Of a stretch of DNA of 64,000 bases, positions 21,868 through 33,654 are shown one piece after another. Source of the stretch: Bimuria novae-zelandiae CBS 107.79 (lineage: Eukaryota; Ascomycota; Dothideomycetes; Pleosporales; Didymosphaeriaceae); NCBI GenBank assembly GCA_010015655.1, contig ML976688.1, positions 1 to 64,000 of the forward strand. The letters run 5' to 3'. The notes below the pieces were generated by a model. The model searched no databases and was not told where the DNA came from. It saw only the letters and a list, made by a program, of their open reading frames with translations. Position 1 is the stretch's first letter, and each line of letters opens with the position of its first letter. Both the position numbers and the translations under genes were made by a program.

Positions 21868-23052
21868 CGATTGCTGCACCCGTTAGACACCAACTTTTCC
21901 CTTCTCCACGCTTACATTCGCTTCCATTTCGCACCATTTGCATACTGTGTCTTGCTTCCTTAGAAGACTGTGTGTATCGTGTCTTTCATTACTATATTAT
22001 TCTAAAGGCTCCTAACTGTTGCTTCACAATGGTGTATGTGACGTCGAAAAGAGTGTTGAGGCAATCGTTGTTGATTGAGTAACTACTCTATGGAGCTATA
22101 TACTGTGGATCACGTGCACGGGCCGCACGTACGCGGGTGGCCCAAGCTTCCATACTGAACCGTCACAGTGTAGAAGTAGTTCTATTCCACTACGCCTATT
22201 TCATTCCTATACTACACATTATGCGGAATAGTCAAGCGTACTTTAGCTAACACCATATCTATGATAAGGAATTTCGTGGTATGATGCATGCCGAGCCTAA
22301 TGGCCTTCTGCGTCCATTCACCCAGTTCAATCGCCTAAGCATTCCCCTAGTCGCTATCCCTTAGCCACCAGCTTTGTACATCCCCGGCCGTAGCGCAACA
22401 CCATTTAGATAGTGCAGAAATCTAAGCTCTCAGTTATCGTGGTGAAATAGACTCTCGGTCACGCCTTTAACCACTTTGTGTAGAGGTACGAGATGGAAGG
22501 CACCGGTCACGCTCAAGCCGCCTAATCCAGCGAAAGGCATCCTAGGCACTGCATTCAGGGGTGTAGAACACTGGCGCATTATCTCTATAAGTTCCTAGCT
22601 CGATGGAACATCGATGTCTCCTAGAAAAGATAAAACCTAATCCAGGGAGGCGTATACCTAGGTTGTCTATAAAGACGATATTCTAGGAAGAGGTTCTAGG
22701 AGAGGGGTAGTATATAACGCTTTGCACAAGACCGTCCCAACCTACTTCCTGCGTATATATAGGCACGACGAAGTAGATTCTAGTATAGCGAGCATTACCA
22801 TGTCGTAAAGCTATATATCTTCACAATTCCTTCATAATAACCTTCGTAAACTTAGTAGAATATAGAATCAGGCTACCTCTATACTATATAAAGTTTCTAG
22901 AAATTGCAATAAAGTAGTTGAGGAGACAAAAGGGAAATCAATAATCTATTCTCTGATTTGCTAAGCGGGTGGGTCGGGACGGTCTTTTGCAAAGCACCAA
23001 TATTACGGAGGTGCCTTTCAAAAGTCCTTGCCCACCTTGGCGAGCAGGGGTA
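21868..23052. other. non-coding stretch after the oxidoreductase
   Basis: No reading frame, RNA gene or terminal repeat is recognised. The first 100 bases are pyrimidine-rich (TTTTCCCTTCTCC), fitting a 3' untranslated region. Composition is mixed, less AT-rich than the elements on both sides. The right part (22960-23050) is the left flank of Pogo E and its right flank resumes at 32998. Confidence 0.5.
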
Positions 23053-23345
23053 CCGTACTAGTTTAGTAAATGGGCCGGTTCGGCACTTAGGCCACCTCCG
23101 CTTTTTCAACCCCTTGTTTTACCCTCTAATAACTTAACTAATATAGCTCTAATTAATAACGCACTTAAAGAAATTAAATTATATAAGTTAGCTAAAAGAT
23201 AGTTATACTAAAAACTCACGAAAAATATAGTGTGCCACGTAAATTATTAAGGAGACTAAACTAAGGTAAAAACACCCTAATAGAAGAGCAGAAACTCTAA
23301 CATAGAAAAATTAACCTATAATAAAAGTTAGAGCTTATAAGCTAT

Positions 23346-23561
23346 TGTTGATACGGCGATAGGCTGTTGAATCAAGACTTCGTTGCAACGATGTGGTATG
23401 GATAGTATTAATTAATTTTTAATTATGGTGGACTATTGCGAGAAGTATTTATCGTGCGTGGTTTGTTCCCTAGTAGCCCGATCAGGACTAGCGCAACGAA
23501 CCACAGGCAAGCTGCACGGCTGTAAAAGCCGTAGGAGCGTTGCGCAGGTTCGATACCAACA
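23346..23561 (-). repeat. 3' LTR of Copia D (by coding strand)
   Basis: Plus strand begins TGTTGATACGG and ends GGTTCGATACCAACA. The inner side is followed by a pyrimidine run (ATCTTTTCTTTT), on the minus strand a purine run near the LTR. Less RIP-altered than its partner at 29190. Confidence 0.88.
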
Positions 23562-23639
23562 CTAGCTATCTTTTCTTTTATGCTATATGTGGCCAGTTCA
23601 GCCCAGAACGCTCAAATCTGCAATAAAAACACAATCCGT

Positions 23640-26600
23640 AACAGTTACTAGTTTCTTAACTAGGCTGGCGCCAGTGCGCGCCCTCTTAGTGCCTATCCTA
23701 CTACTATTATAGACTTACTACTTCTTGCTATCGTGATCGTGCTCTATAGTGTTAACTTTAGCACGATTAACCTAGCCTTATACGTAAAGCTCAAGCTAGT
23801 TATAGTTAATAAGATACTTTATGGCTAAGTTAGAGCTAGCCTTAGTTATTAAGTCTACTAGATTATTACGTCTATTAATCTAGTAAATATCTATAAGCTC
23901 ACTACGCTTATAAGCCTTATATAGAGCTATAATATTAATTATAAGGCGCTTCTCCTTAGTAGTACTAAGCTTAATAAAGTAATTATATAAGGAGCGTAAG
24001 TTAGTGCACACGACAATGAAGACATTAAAGAGGTTAAGTTACTATATAATTATATTAATTATACTACTAATTATAATTATAATATTAACTTTATAGGCTA
24101 TCGCATAGATCTTAGATATAAGGATACTATGAGTAACGCGCTTATACTTAATAAATAATTAGTAGATAATATTACTAGTAAACTTAAAGTTATAACTACT
24201 ATTTTTAGTCTTATTATTAAGCGTAATTACAAAGCCTATTTATAATAATATACCCTTATTATTAATAAATAATGCGTTAACAAAGGCGTATAGCTTTAAG
24301 TTACTTAAGTTTAGTAAGATAAAGTTAAAGTCGCGAGTAATATTCTTCTTTTACTAAATAATACGCTTATTTAATCTAGTAATTTTTTCTTTTATAGGCT
24401 TACTTGCTTAAGCTCCGGCGGCGAGGTTAAAGCTTACCTTAGTTTAATAAATTATTATAATATAAGCACCTTAAGCACGCTATTAACTATATAATTACTT
24501 ATTATTAGTTATTTTTAGCTTCTTGTATTGATTTTTCTAGCGTAGAGTAATAGCGCGATTATTATTATTAAGATTAATAATATAACTATTAAAGTTAATT
24601 TACGCGTCTAGTAAAAGAAACTACTTAGGCTTAGCATTAAAACGTAGCTCCTAGTCCTTAAGGTCTATAAAAGCTTTATTAGACAGACTAAGCGTATTAT
24701 TAGTTTATATATTAATAATACTAAAGCACTCGCTGCTATCCTTACTAATAAGCAGGCATAGATTATAAGTAGATATTAATATATAAAGAGTCTTGGTGTG
24801 GTGTTTATTATACATTAACTACTAATAGGCACCTGCTTCAGCAATGCCGTATAGTAGCTTAATAATAACTATAACTATGTTTGTTAGATAACTGTCCTTA
24901 AGCTAGGCTGGTACGTTAGCCACGATGGTACGCTAGAGTGGATCATCCGATTGCGTATAGGCCTGAGTAATGTCACGGAGCCAGAGGTGCATGCCCAGCT
25001 TCAATAGTGATGGTGCTAGAGCGATAATAACACGCTGGCTTGCACGCTGGATGGTGGGAGACTATGTTAGGACAAGCTTCTTATCGTTATTAGCGTATCC
25101 TTAGATAATAAGACAGGACTTCTCGTACGGGCGGTTAGTAGTCTTGCCTTTAACTTTATTAATAATTCGTGACTTAAAGATATAGACCTTATTATAATAG
25201 TAAGGACTATACTTCTTAAAGTAAAAGACGCCTTATATAATAAGGGCGTTAATCGTTATCTTTATAAATACTTTAAATAGTTATCTTAGTGTTATAATCT
25301 TGCTAACTACTTATAGCTTTTTAGCTAGGACAAGATTATTACGCTTACGTTAATTAAGATTAATAGTAGTAGTTATAACTTTATTAGGTTTAGGCTTATT
25401 TTTTAAGTCTTTTAGCCTATTGCGCTTACGCTTAGGCGTAGGCTCCTCCTCTATAATAAGAGTAAAATTATTATTAGAGCTACTGTTGTCCTCGTCCTCT
25501 ATAGGAAGAGTAATAATAGTTATATTATCTATATAATACGGGCGCACTACAGTGATGCAAAAGGTAACTTATTTATTATTAATTTTAAGAACTATAGATT
25601 ACTTATTAACGTAAAGGGTAATTATCTAATGCAGGCTAAACTATCTATAGTTCTCTTACTAGACCTTAACGCTGCTTAGAATAGGTAATAATAAGATATT
25701 AATTATATTAGGACTATCATAAGTTATAAGAGCCTTATTAACTTAGCGCTTTACCTTAATCTTACGCACTTTAGCTATTACTTTACGTACTATAGCACCG
25801 CGGGTAATAATAGATAGTAATAGTAGTAATTTCTTTAATAGGTAAGGATATACTCTAAAGATAAGAAAAGTTAAGACAAGTCTATTAGAACCTGCGGTGT
25901 TATTAACAGCCTTAATAGCTATCTATAAGATATGTTTAAGAGTAGTTATGCGTCTAACGTCTACAGAGATTACCCTATAAGCACAGCGGATAGGAGTGTA
26001 ATAGCGCTTAACCTTACTAATTAAATAATATGCCTTTACTAGGACTTCCTTAACCTTAATTATAAGTAACGTGGCGTTATTAACAAACTTATTAGTAATA
26101 CAGTTCTTGCTAGCATCTATTTTAATAACGTTAAGAGGACTAATATACATGTTAATCTATATAGCGCGAAGGAGATTCTAAGCAGTGTTTACTTAGATAT
26201 TTAGTATAAATTAAATAGCTTAAAGAGCTGTGGCTTTGCTAACTACGTAGAGCACTGGTTTCTAATTAATATATATTATATTAATAATAACGTATAAGTT
26301 AAAGTCTATATTATCGCGAATAGTAAAGCGGAAATAGCTAAGTGCTTTACTATAGATTTAATACTAGTAATAGTACTTATTAATATAATTAATAATATCC
26401 TTATTAACGTCTTTATAGTCTACTTTGTCAAGGATCTTATGCAGTTATCTAGTAGCAAGATAGCTAAAGCGTTAGTAAAGCTAGCGCAGCTTAGTCTTAG
26501 TTAAGTGGTAAATAATAGTCTCTTATTTATTAAGCAGGAGCTATAGATATCCCTATTTATAGATAAGTAGGAATTCTTTGCTACCTTAAACGAGCCCGTT

Positions 26601-29110
26601 GTCGACGTTGTTAAAGAAGATACTATAATAATCTATATTATTTAAGTAGAGTAGAAATAGTATATTAGTTAGTATTACTATAAAGATATTTATACTAAAT
26701 AGCGTGCTAATATTAACGTCGCTAAGGGAGAAATACTCTTAATTATTTCTAAATTAGATTTAATAACGCCCTGCGGTAGACTTATTAATAACTATAAATA
26801 GTTAGATAAACTGCAGCGTCTTTACTTATATCTTATTAGTAGTTAAGACACTAGCTATACTAGTGTTAAGTATAATACCTTAAAGGATATCTGCGCTATA
26901 GCATGAATTAAATAAAAAAAGTTAAGTATCTTTATTTACTTTACTAAAAATATAAAATTTATTACTTATAATTGTATAAAGTACGGCAGCGTTATTAAGG
27001 CTAGAGATAATAGCATTGCTATTAACCTTACTACAAGATATAGTTGAGTAGACTTAGTTGGTAAAATACGCTTTAATATTATTATTACTTGTATTATTAT
27101 TGCTATTGTTGCTATTTTTAAGCTCTATGCCTTTATAGCTAGCGAGAAACACTTTATAGCTTAGGGTATTAAGATTATTTTAAGTATATTAGTTATAGCG
27201 TTAGTAATGCTCTATACGCTCCTTCTTTAAGTATTAAGTTAATTAGTATTTGTGACGGCCTGGCATGCCGGCAGGACACATGACCTCGCGTGAGAGGCGC
27301 GACTGCCTCACGCCTGGGTGCAGCTGCCTCACGCCTGGGCGCAGCTGCCTCACGCCTGGGCGCAGCTACCCACGCACCCAGTGTAGCTATCTCGGATAGA
27401 TAGATGTTCCGTGCCGAGCGGCAGCGCATAAAAGCGCCGCAGGCCTGTGTACCTACAGTCTCCTCATCTTAGTGTAGCTGAAATAGAGCCAACCTACCTC
27501 ATCTACTCTCTTGATGCAGGAGCCTGTGCCCGTCCTCACAGTATTTAAGCTACTTATAGATAAAGTATGTCTTATTGCGGCGATTACCTAAGTAGTTTAA
27601 CTAATAATTATTATTATTAAATCGATTGCCGCGCGATCCGCCTTAACCTTAATAGTAGTAACTATAATAATTATTATCTAATAATCCTATAGCTTGTTAA
27701 TTATTACAGATATAGCGGCGATTAGTATAATACTACTTATCTGTATCTCGCCATAGAAACTAGCTATTAGGATAATAGCTTAACTATATACTAACTACGT
27801 TATAAAGATCTATAGTAACACCTTTAAATATAGTCGCTAGCTTTAAGCAAGCTATAGTAGTTACTTTAATACTATAATATACGCTAAGGAGCTATTGCGT
27901 AAGCAAATGCTAATTATAGCTTTTACCTTAGTCTTATAATAGTACTTAATAAAGCATGTTTATCTTGCTAATAACTATTTTAAGACACTCTATGGGGTCT
28001 TTATTAGGGTTAGTGGTTATAACGCTTTTAAGCGTAGTGCCATGCCACTCCTAGAGGTATATCTAGGAAGCTTATATAGTGTTAAAGTACGTGCGTAGCT
28101 TATTAAGCATTACGTTATAAGTAAGCGTAAGCGCCTAGGGAGTAATGTAATTATAGTAATACTAAAGAGCTTAACTAGTATGCATAATAGAGAGTACTAT
28201 TTTATACTACTTATTTTTATTAATCCTAATTTTAGTGTAAAGGTTATTAAACACCTTAATTTTTATTTTAAAGATATTATATTTATTACCTAAATACTTT
28301 AGCTCTAGAGTGTATAACTTAGCAAAGTTAGTAAATAAATAAGAGTTATTCTACACAGGCGTAAACCTAGGTTATAATAATAATAATAATCCTCCACCTA
28401 GCGGAGCTTGCTATTACTACTATTATTCTTTATTATTTATAATCTAGTAGCACTTAAAGCCTTTATAAAGCCTTATAAGCTTAAGATGCTTGGCGGGCTA
28501 TTTAAAATAATAGTTAATATAAAGAGTTCTGCAAATTAGTTACGGAAATTATTACTATAACCTTACTTAATATAAATACTTTACTAGTGGAGGAGCTCTT
28601 TAAGTGCTTTTTAAATACGCTTATTAATACTATTAAAAAGATCGTAGGTAAAGTTCTTAAAATACTCTTTAAACTTAAGTAGTAAAAATAGGTTAAATAT
28701 ATTACCCTCTTCCACCTGTATTATTTAATTAATAACTATAGTATTAAGTTTATCTACATTAATAATAGCGTTAGTAACGTTAAAATCTTAGTTAGCGTAC
28801 TAGTCCTTATAAATTATCCTATTTAGGTATCACGAGCGGTCCTTTATTTAAGTGTACTTTATAATAGCGTTTTAGATATAGGCTTATAATTAGTGTAATT
28901 AATAAGAGTTAGCGTGGTTAACGCAAATCTCCTTCTAAACTGAGCCTTAGTGGGGACAATCTAGGCGGAGAGATCCTTCAAATACGAGGCGCCGCTGATC
29001 CTGATACAGGATAGCGGTGAGCTTGTCGTACCTGTACTTCGCACTAGCGATGCTGTATCCTAGACCTTGGTAGGGGAGGAGGCATGCGCTAACCGCTTCT
29101 ATTACTAGAA
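23640..29110 (-). pseudogene. Copia D gag-pol, RIP-mutated
   Basis: Right to left: gag with EWHGTTLKS-like residues near 28040, YYTNRRY near 27730 and a Gly/Arg/Asn-rich RNA-binding tail (about 27620-27680) leading to a CFIC-type zinc motif (Cys mostly lost) at about 27560-27590. The solo LTR interrupts here. Then integrase, with the segment 25923-26150 open and including VKRYYTPIRCAYRVIS; an acidic linker (25350-25547); reverse transcriptase with FKSRIINKVKGKTT, SPTIQRASQR and LWLRDITQAYTQS (about 24960-25170) and KLLYGIAEAGA (about 24840). The RT catalytic box reads QTNN, so both acidic residues are lost. The RNase H end with INRRNNLVDLITKA lies near 23870. Domain order is Copia. A patch at about 24893-25080 is almost RIP-free. 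Confidence 0.8.
27251..27540 (+). repeat. solo LTR of Gypsy C family, target site GTATT
   Basis: 290 bp, TGTGACGGCC to CGTCCTCACA, flanked by GTATT at 27246-27250 and 27541-27545. It contains three copies of a 21-bp unit (CTCACGCCTGGGCGCAGCTGC-type, each slightly different), whereas the 59712 LTR has two and the 33407 LTR essentially one. It marks an element that inserted in Copia D and then lost its body by LTR-LTR recombination. Confidence 0.93.
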
Positions 29111-29189
29111 TACTTAGCCTAAAACGTACGCTAAGATTCCCTGTACACAGTATATCTTGCCAATCTGTGGTGTAGCAACTACTAATTAG

Positions 29190-29405
29190 TGTTAATATAA
29201 TAATAGGCTATTAAATTAAGACTTCGTTGCAATAATGTAGTGTAGATAGTATTAATTAATTTTTGATTGTAGTAGGCTATTGCGAGAAGTATTTATCGAG
29301 CGTGGTTTGTTTCCTGCTAGCCCGATTAGGACTAGCGCAACAAACTACAGGCAAGCTGCATGGCTGTGAAAGCCGTAGGAGCGTTGCGCAGGTTCGATAC
29401 CAACA
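29190..29405 (-). repeat. 5' LTR of Copia D (by coding strand)
   Basis: 216 bp, same ends as the copy at 23346; its left end (TGTTAATATAATAATAGG) is strongly RIP-altered while its right half is nearly unchanged. Read by chance as an open frame at 29263-29496, which is not a gene. Confidence 0.88.
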
Positions 29406-30295
29406 GCTATATAAAGTAGCTTATAGCTTATTAGCTACTACTTATAAGAGAAATAATATAGAATTTTGCCTTTATAATTATAAAATAGCCTATTAGAAAG
29501 AGCTAGGTTACCTAATTCCTTAACTATAATTTAATTACTATTACCTTTTACTAGGCCACTATAATAGACAGCGTACGCTACTAAGCTAATTTAGGTAATA
29601 AATATTAGCTTTTCTTTTAATTATTTGCTAAAAAAATAGAGGGATACAATATAAAGCCTTATTATACGTATAATATAGATAAGAAGGGCTTTCTTATTAG
29701 AGTTATTAAAAGAAGTAAAAGGATCTTTAGTAAAGTATAAGACTATACGGAGGTTATAGCATCCCTTTAAAATAAAAATGAAGAGTAAATAACACTACTC
29801 GCCTGCGTATATAGTAATAAATTAGTATTACTACTAGCTCTATTATTTATAGCTCCTAATAAGGGCCTTTAATTATTATAGGTAAATAATATTAATGCTA
29901 GAAAATATAAGGTCTTTATTAGCTTATCTTTAACTAAATAGACTAATAACGATATAGGGCTTGCATGGCTAGAGCAGGTGTTTAATCGCTACACTAAGGA
30001 GAAAGCTTGTCAATCCTGGCGCCTACTCATTCTAAATGGCCACGGGTCTCACATAACGATGGACTTTATCGAGTACTGTACACAGAATCGAATTCTACTT
30101 ATAGTATTCCCCCCTTACAGCACTCACACGCTATAGCCACTAGATATAGTAATATTTAAGCCTCTCTTATTATCCTACTCGAATGCTCTTATAAACAACC
30201 TTTATAATGCCTAAGGCTTATTACTAGTTAAGAAATAAAACTTCTTTAAGCTATTCTAAGAAGCCTAAACTACTTCCTTTTATAAAAAATAAATA

Positions 30296-32088
30296 AGCTC
30301 GGCTAGGTAGTTTCCGGACACCCGGGGTTTCCGGACACACCGAAAGCAGCAGCCCTACCCACCAAAAGTTGATATATCTCGATTATATACAATTACAGTT
30401 GCCATTGAGTACACATAGATTCAAAAGTTGGTGCAGTAGTATCTTTTGTAGCCACAGGAGCAGCAGCAGATGCTTTAGACGACCTGTTTTGGGCTTGCTG
30501 AGTCTCGGTCTCCTTCATTGCCTCCACTATCTTCTTAATATCGGCAAACCTTTGGTTTGGGTCTGTCCAAACCCGCTTTCGTGGCTGCTGTGGGCCAAGG
30601 GCACTAAGTTTTTCTTTTAACTATCTATTCTCCTCCTCTAGGCCTGCCGCTCTTATATTTGTAATTAATAGGCTCTTACTTGCCTTTTAAAATAATATCC
30701 AGGTCTTATAGGTTAAGCTTTTAGGCTTTTAAAGCTACTACTAAGCCTAATAGATATCCTGCGGTTTCTGGAGTGTCCTAAGGAGACTTTTAGTTAGTAA
30801 CTAAGGTTATTTCTTAGATAGAGTCGCAATAGACTTAGTCCGAACCTGTAATAAGTTAATAACTTTATTAATATTAAATAGATAAAGGCTAGTTACTTTT
30901 TAGATAGCTTAAATTACTTTCTCCGTTAAGCCCTCTTATCTTATATTATAATAGTATTAGATAAAGCGCTTCCTCTTAACTAGTACTACGTTATTAAGGC
31001 TTACTAAAGCCTTAATCTGCTTTTAGTACTTGCTCTTAACGACGGAGAATAAAGCAAGATCTAGGGGTTATAAGACATATAAAGAATAAGTAAGTAGAAA
31101 GAGTAACTTAATATTATTCTACTTATAAGTTTATAAGAAGTTAATATTAATATAACTTTCGTAACTATTAAGTATTAGTAGCCGTGGCCGACCCGCAGAT
31201 GTGGCAATTTTAGGAAGGAATACTTAATATAGCTATTTAAGGCTAATAGTATTAAATATCTATTCGTTCTCTAAGGTTGCATAGAGCTAATTAGGGACAT
31301 TTTAGGCTAAAAACTAGCTTGTCTATAAATATTATCCCTTAAAAATAATAACGGGGCGTATCTTGCAACTAGTAGCTAAAATACACTTAATTATTAATGT
31401 CTAGTACCTATTTTTTAGAGATTTAACGTAAGCCTTCTTTTTTAATAAGCTAGTAAGCACCTGGCTATTAAAATATACGCCTAGAGTAACCCTAGTCTTA
31501 TCTATATTCTATACATTGTTATAGCTAATGCCGAGTCGTATTCGAGTAGCCTTAAATACCTCTAGGAACAGCTATATCTCTTCTAGTATAGTAGCATTAA
31601 ACCTAGGAGCCTTAATCTTCTTACTAATTATAGATACGATGCGTAGGTTATGTTAAATAAATTATAAAATCTAGGCCTTGCTAAAAGGGTTATAGTTAAT
31701 ATTTATTTATAAAATTTAACTTACTATATCTCGCGCTTAATTATATATAGGGGGGAAACCTTGCGCGTCTTCTTTAAGTATTTAATTAATAAGAAATTCC
31801 TCTTATAGGGGAGTTAATTATTATTAGTATTAATAACTAGTCGCGCTGTTGGTCGCGCCCTTTATTTAGTTATAAAGAGTACTTTTTAGAATGCTGTACG
31901 CATTAGTAGCGTCTTAAACGCTACTATACATGCTTGCATAGTAATTACTAATAGCCTAGTTAATTACTTTCTTACAGGGATTTATTGTAATTCGTGGTGT
32001 GGAAAAGTAATGCGGTGAATGAAGCTACAACGCGTGATTGTTAGGGTGTCTAGAAACCCCGGGTGTCCGGAAACTACCTAGCCGAGCT
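30296..32088 (-). mobile_element. Pogo/Tigger-like transposon F, nested in element E
   Basis: Terminal inverted repeats of about 45 bp, AGCTCGGCTAGGTAGTTTCC at the left and its complement at the right, flanked by TA at 30294-30295 and 32089-32090. It splits the C-terminal part of transposase E. Length 1793 bp; gene on the minus strand. Confidence 0.92.
30370..31990 (-). pseudogene. transposon F DDE transposase, RIP-mutated
   Basis: Read leftwards: catalytic motifs NIDKTRVTLG near 31490, LLILNSYESYI near 31160 (the Asp now Asn), then LQPLDLALF near 31060 with 35 residues between the last two positions, the DD35D pattern of the Pogo group. The middle has many TAG/TAA codons. The C-terminal end (30370-30620) is free of stops and reads KKIVEAMKETETQQAQ followed by an Ala/Ser/Thr-rich tail. 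The family differs from Pogo-1/G/E in its ends and sequence. Confidence 0.8.
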
Positions 32089-32997
32089 TAGTTTTTAACT
32101 TCTTTAAGGTAACTAGGATATAGCTATTTAATCCTAAAGTTATACTTAAATAATTTACCTATTTAATACTAGGGTAGGATTTACGTGAGAGCTTTAACTT
32201 AGTATTTAGTAGTAAAAATTAGTAAAAATTTAAGACTATTATACGCTCCTAAGTTAAAAATTAAAGTAATAAAAATATTAAAACGCTTTAGCGCTCGCTC
32301 TATTATATTACTATCTAAAATAACCTACTCCACGCTAAAGTAATCGGCTTAAAAGATACTATACTTACTAGTAAAAAATATAAGAAGAAAAGTAAACCTC
32401 TAGACTTATAGTAATATAAGGAGTACCGTAGCAGCGTAGTAATATAGTTACTAAGGAAGCTAAGGGAGGCTAAAGCGCGTAAAAGTGTAAGAGAGCAAAA
32501 GAAAGAGGAGTAATAACTTAAAAAGGCTTATAAGAAGGCTAAATACGCCTTAAATAAAGTCCTTACGCTTTAAGAGAAAGTAGAAAGAGAGAGATTAAGG
32601 ATTTAAAAGTAAGAATAAAAGGAAAGGATAGAGGCTAAAAGACAGTATAAGCGTAAGCGCAAGAAAATAAAATAAAAAAACTCTAAAAAAGCTATATAAA
32701 CCTTTTAAAAAGGAAAAAATAGACTTATATAGAGGTTACTATAGGGGCTGCTATTGATGCTTAAGGTAATTAATTATATAATTTTTTACCCGTAGTCACT
32801 ACTTACCGTGACTAGAATATTTAGCTTTTATAAAAATCTAAGTAGTACATCTTTTCGCAGGAGTTTGTTTAGTATTAAAATAATTTATTAGAATAATTTA
32901 GCTATTATAGGTAACTCTATAACGCTGTTTCTGTTACTGTGTGTTTTTAATGAGGTGGCCCAAGTGCCGAACCGGCCCATTTGCTGAACCGCCACGG

Positions 32998-33406
32998 TAT
33001 ACGCCACGTTCTGAATTGGGAAGCATCTCCAAGCCTACGTGGACTTTACTTCTAACCTTACAACCCCTCTATACTACTTTCTCTCTAAGTAATACTGTCC
33101 TTGCTATAGTTCCTCACGATATTACTACTAGGACTTTAATAATTACTCTTAAGGCTATTAAAAAGCCTAATAATAAAATTACTAGTCTAATAAGCATTTT
33201 AAAGTAAATAATTAACTTAATATTTGCGCGAGTAATTAAATAATGTTTTAATTTATATTAGTAGCTACTTAAGCTTATAAATAAATACTTCAAAGATAGC
33301 TATTACTTTAGTAGGCCCTTAAAGTCAGATAAATTTATATAAAAAATAGTTAATAGCGTACACACTAATCACTATAAATAAATAAAATTTACGCTAACGT
33401 TACTAG
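32998..33406. other. AT-rich spacer between Pogo E and Gypsy C2
   Basis: About 400 bases without a recognised feature. The first 60 (to CCTACGTGGAC) are of balanced composition and continue the target sequence of Pogo E; the rest is AT-rich and stop-dense, consistent with old RIP-damaged repeat. Confidence 0.5.
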
Positions 33407-33654
33407 TATGACAGCTTGGCATGCCGGCAGGTCGCATGACCTCGCGTACGAGGCACAACTGCCTTACGCCCTGGTACGACTGCTCGCACACCCAGCGTAA
33501 TTACCTTAGATAGGTAGTTGTTCTGCTCCGACGGCCGCGCACAAAAGCGCGCGAGTCCTGTGTACCTAATAGCCTCCTTATCTTAGTGTAGCTAAAATAG
33601 AGCTAACTTACCTTATCTACTTTTTTAATAAAGGAGCCCGTGCTTATCCTTATA
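33407..33654 (+). repeat. 5' LTR of Gypsy C2 (248 bp)
   Basis: Starts TATGACAGCTTGGC (TGTGACGGCCTGGC in the solo copy) and ends CTTATCCTTATA (CGTCCTCACA there): the differences are RIP-type. The internal 21-bp repeat is reduced to about one unit. Confidence 0.85.

Larger units (their letters stand above)
23346..29405 (-). mobile_element. Copia D LTR retrotransposon, full length, target site GCTAT
   Basis: Two 216-bp LTRs (23346-23561 and 29190-29405) with GCTAT on both outer sides (23341-23345, 29406-29410). The joined flanks restore the frame of transposase E (ELISYIK). Coding is on the minus strand. A solo LTR of the Gypsy C family sits inside at 27251-27540. Net length without it is about 5.77 kb. 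Confidence 0.93.
23140..32845 (+). pseudogene. Pogo E transposase, in three pieces, heavily RIP-mutated
   Basis: Piece 1 (about 23140-23345) is the N-terminus; it aligns base for base with the start of element G, with ATG now ATA. Piece 2 (29411-30293) resumes exactly after Copia D and has the catalytic region: YNIDKKGF near 29680, LILNGHGSH near 30030 (catalytic Asp now Asn), and PLDIVIFKPL near 30140, again 35 residues apart. Piece 3 (32091-32845) is the Lys-rich C-terminal part ending near the family end. Dozens of TAG/TAA codons. The pieces are collinear with G, so no sequence was lost at the two insertions. Confidence 0.85.
23053..32997 (+). mobile_element. Fot1/Pogo-type transposon E, split by two later insertions
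   Basis: Terminal inverted repeats of about 48 bp: left 23053-23100, right 32950-32997, sharing AAATGGGCCGGTTCGGCACT. Flanking TA at 23051-23052 and 32998-32999. Copia D (23346-29405) and Pogo F (30296-32088) lie inside. Without them the element is about 2.09 kb, close to the 2.13 kb of element G. Confidence 0.9.

Noticed and set aside
22897..23109. Minus-strand ORF and its look-alike at 32941-33207 (plus)
   Set aside because: Both start in the terminal repeats of Pogo E, which explains the shared residues; not genes.
23480..23561. Possible tRNA gene, from the B-box-like motif and a hairpin GGCTGTAAAAGCC
   Set aside because: The hairpin loop does not fit an anticodon loop with U33, no acceptor stem pairs, and the sequence is a repeated LTR end.
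27193..27429. Minus-strand ORF with a repeated Ala/Arg peptide, also at 59669-59869
   Set aside because: The repeat is the 21-bp unit of the Gypsy C LTR; no evidence of a protein.
30369..30620. Plus-strand 83-residue hydrophobic ORF
   Set aside because: Antisense shadow of the intact C-terminal part of transposase F.
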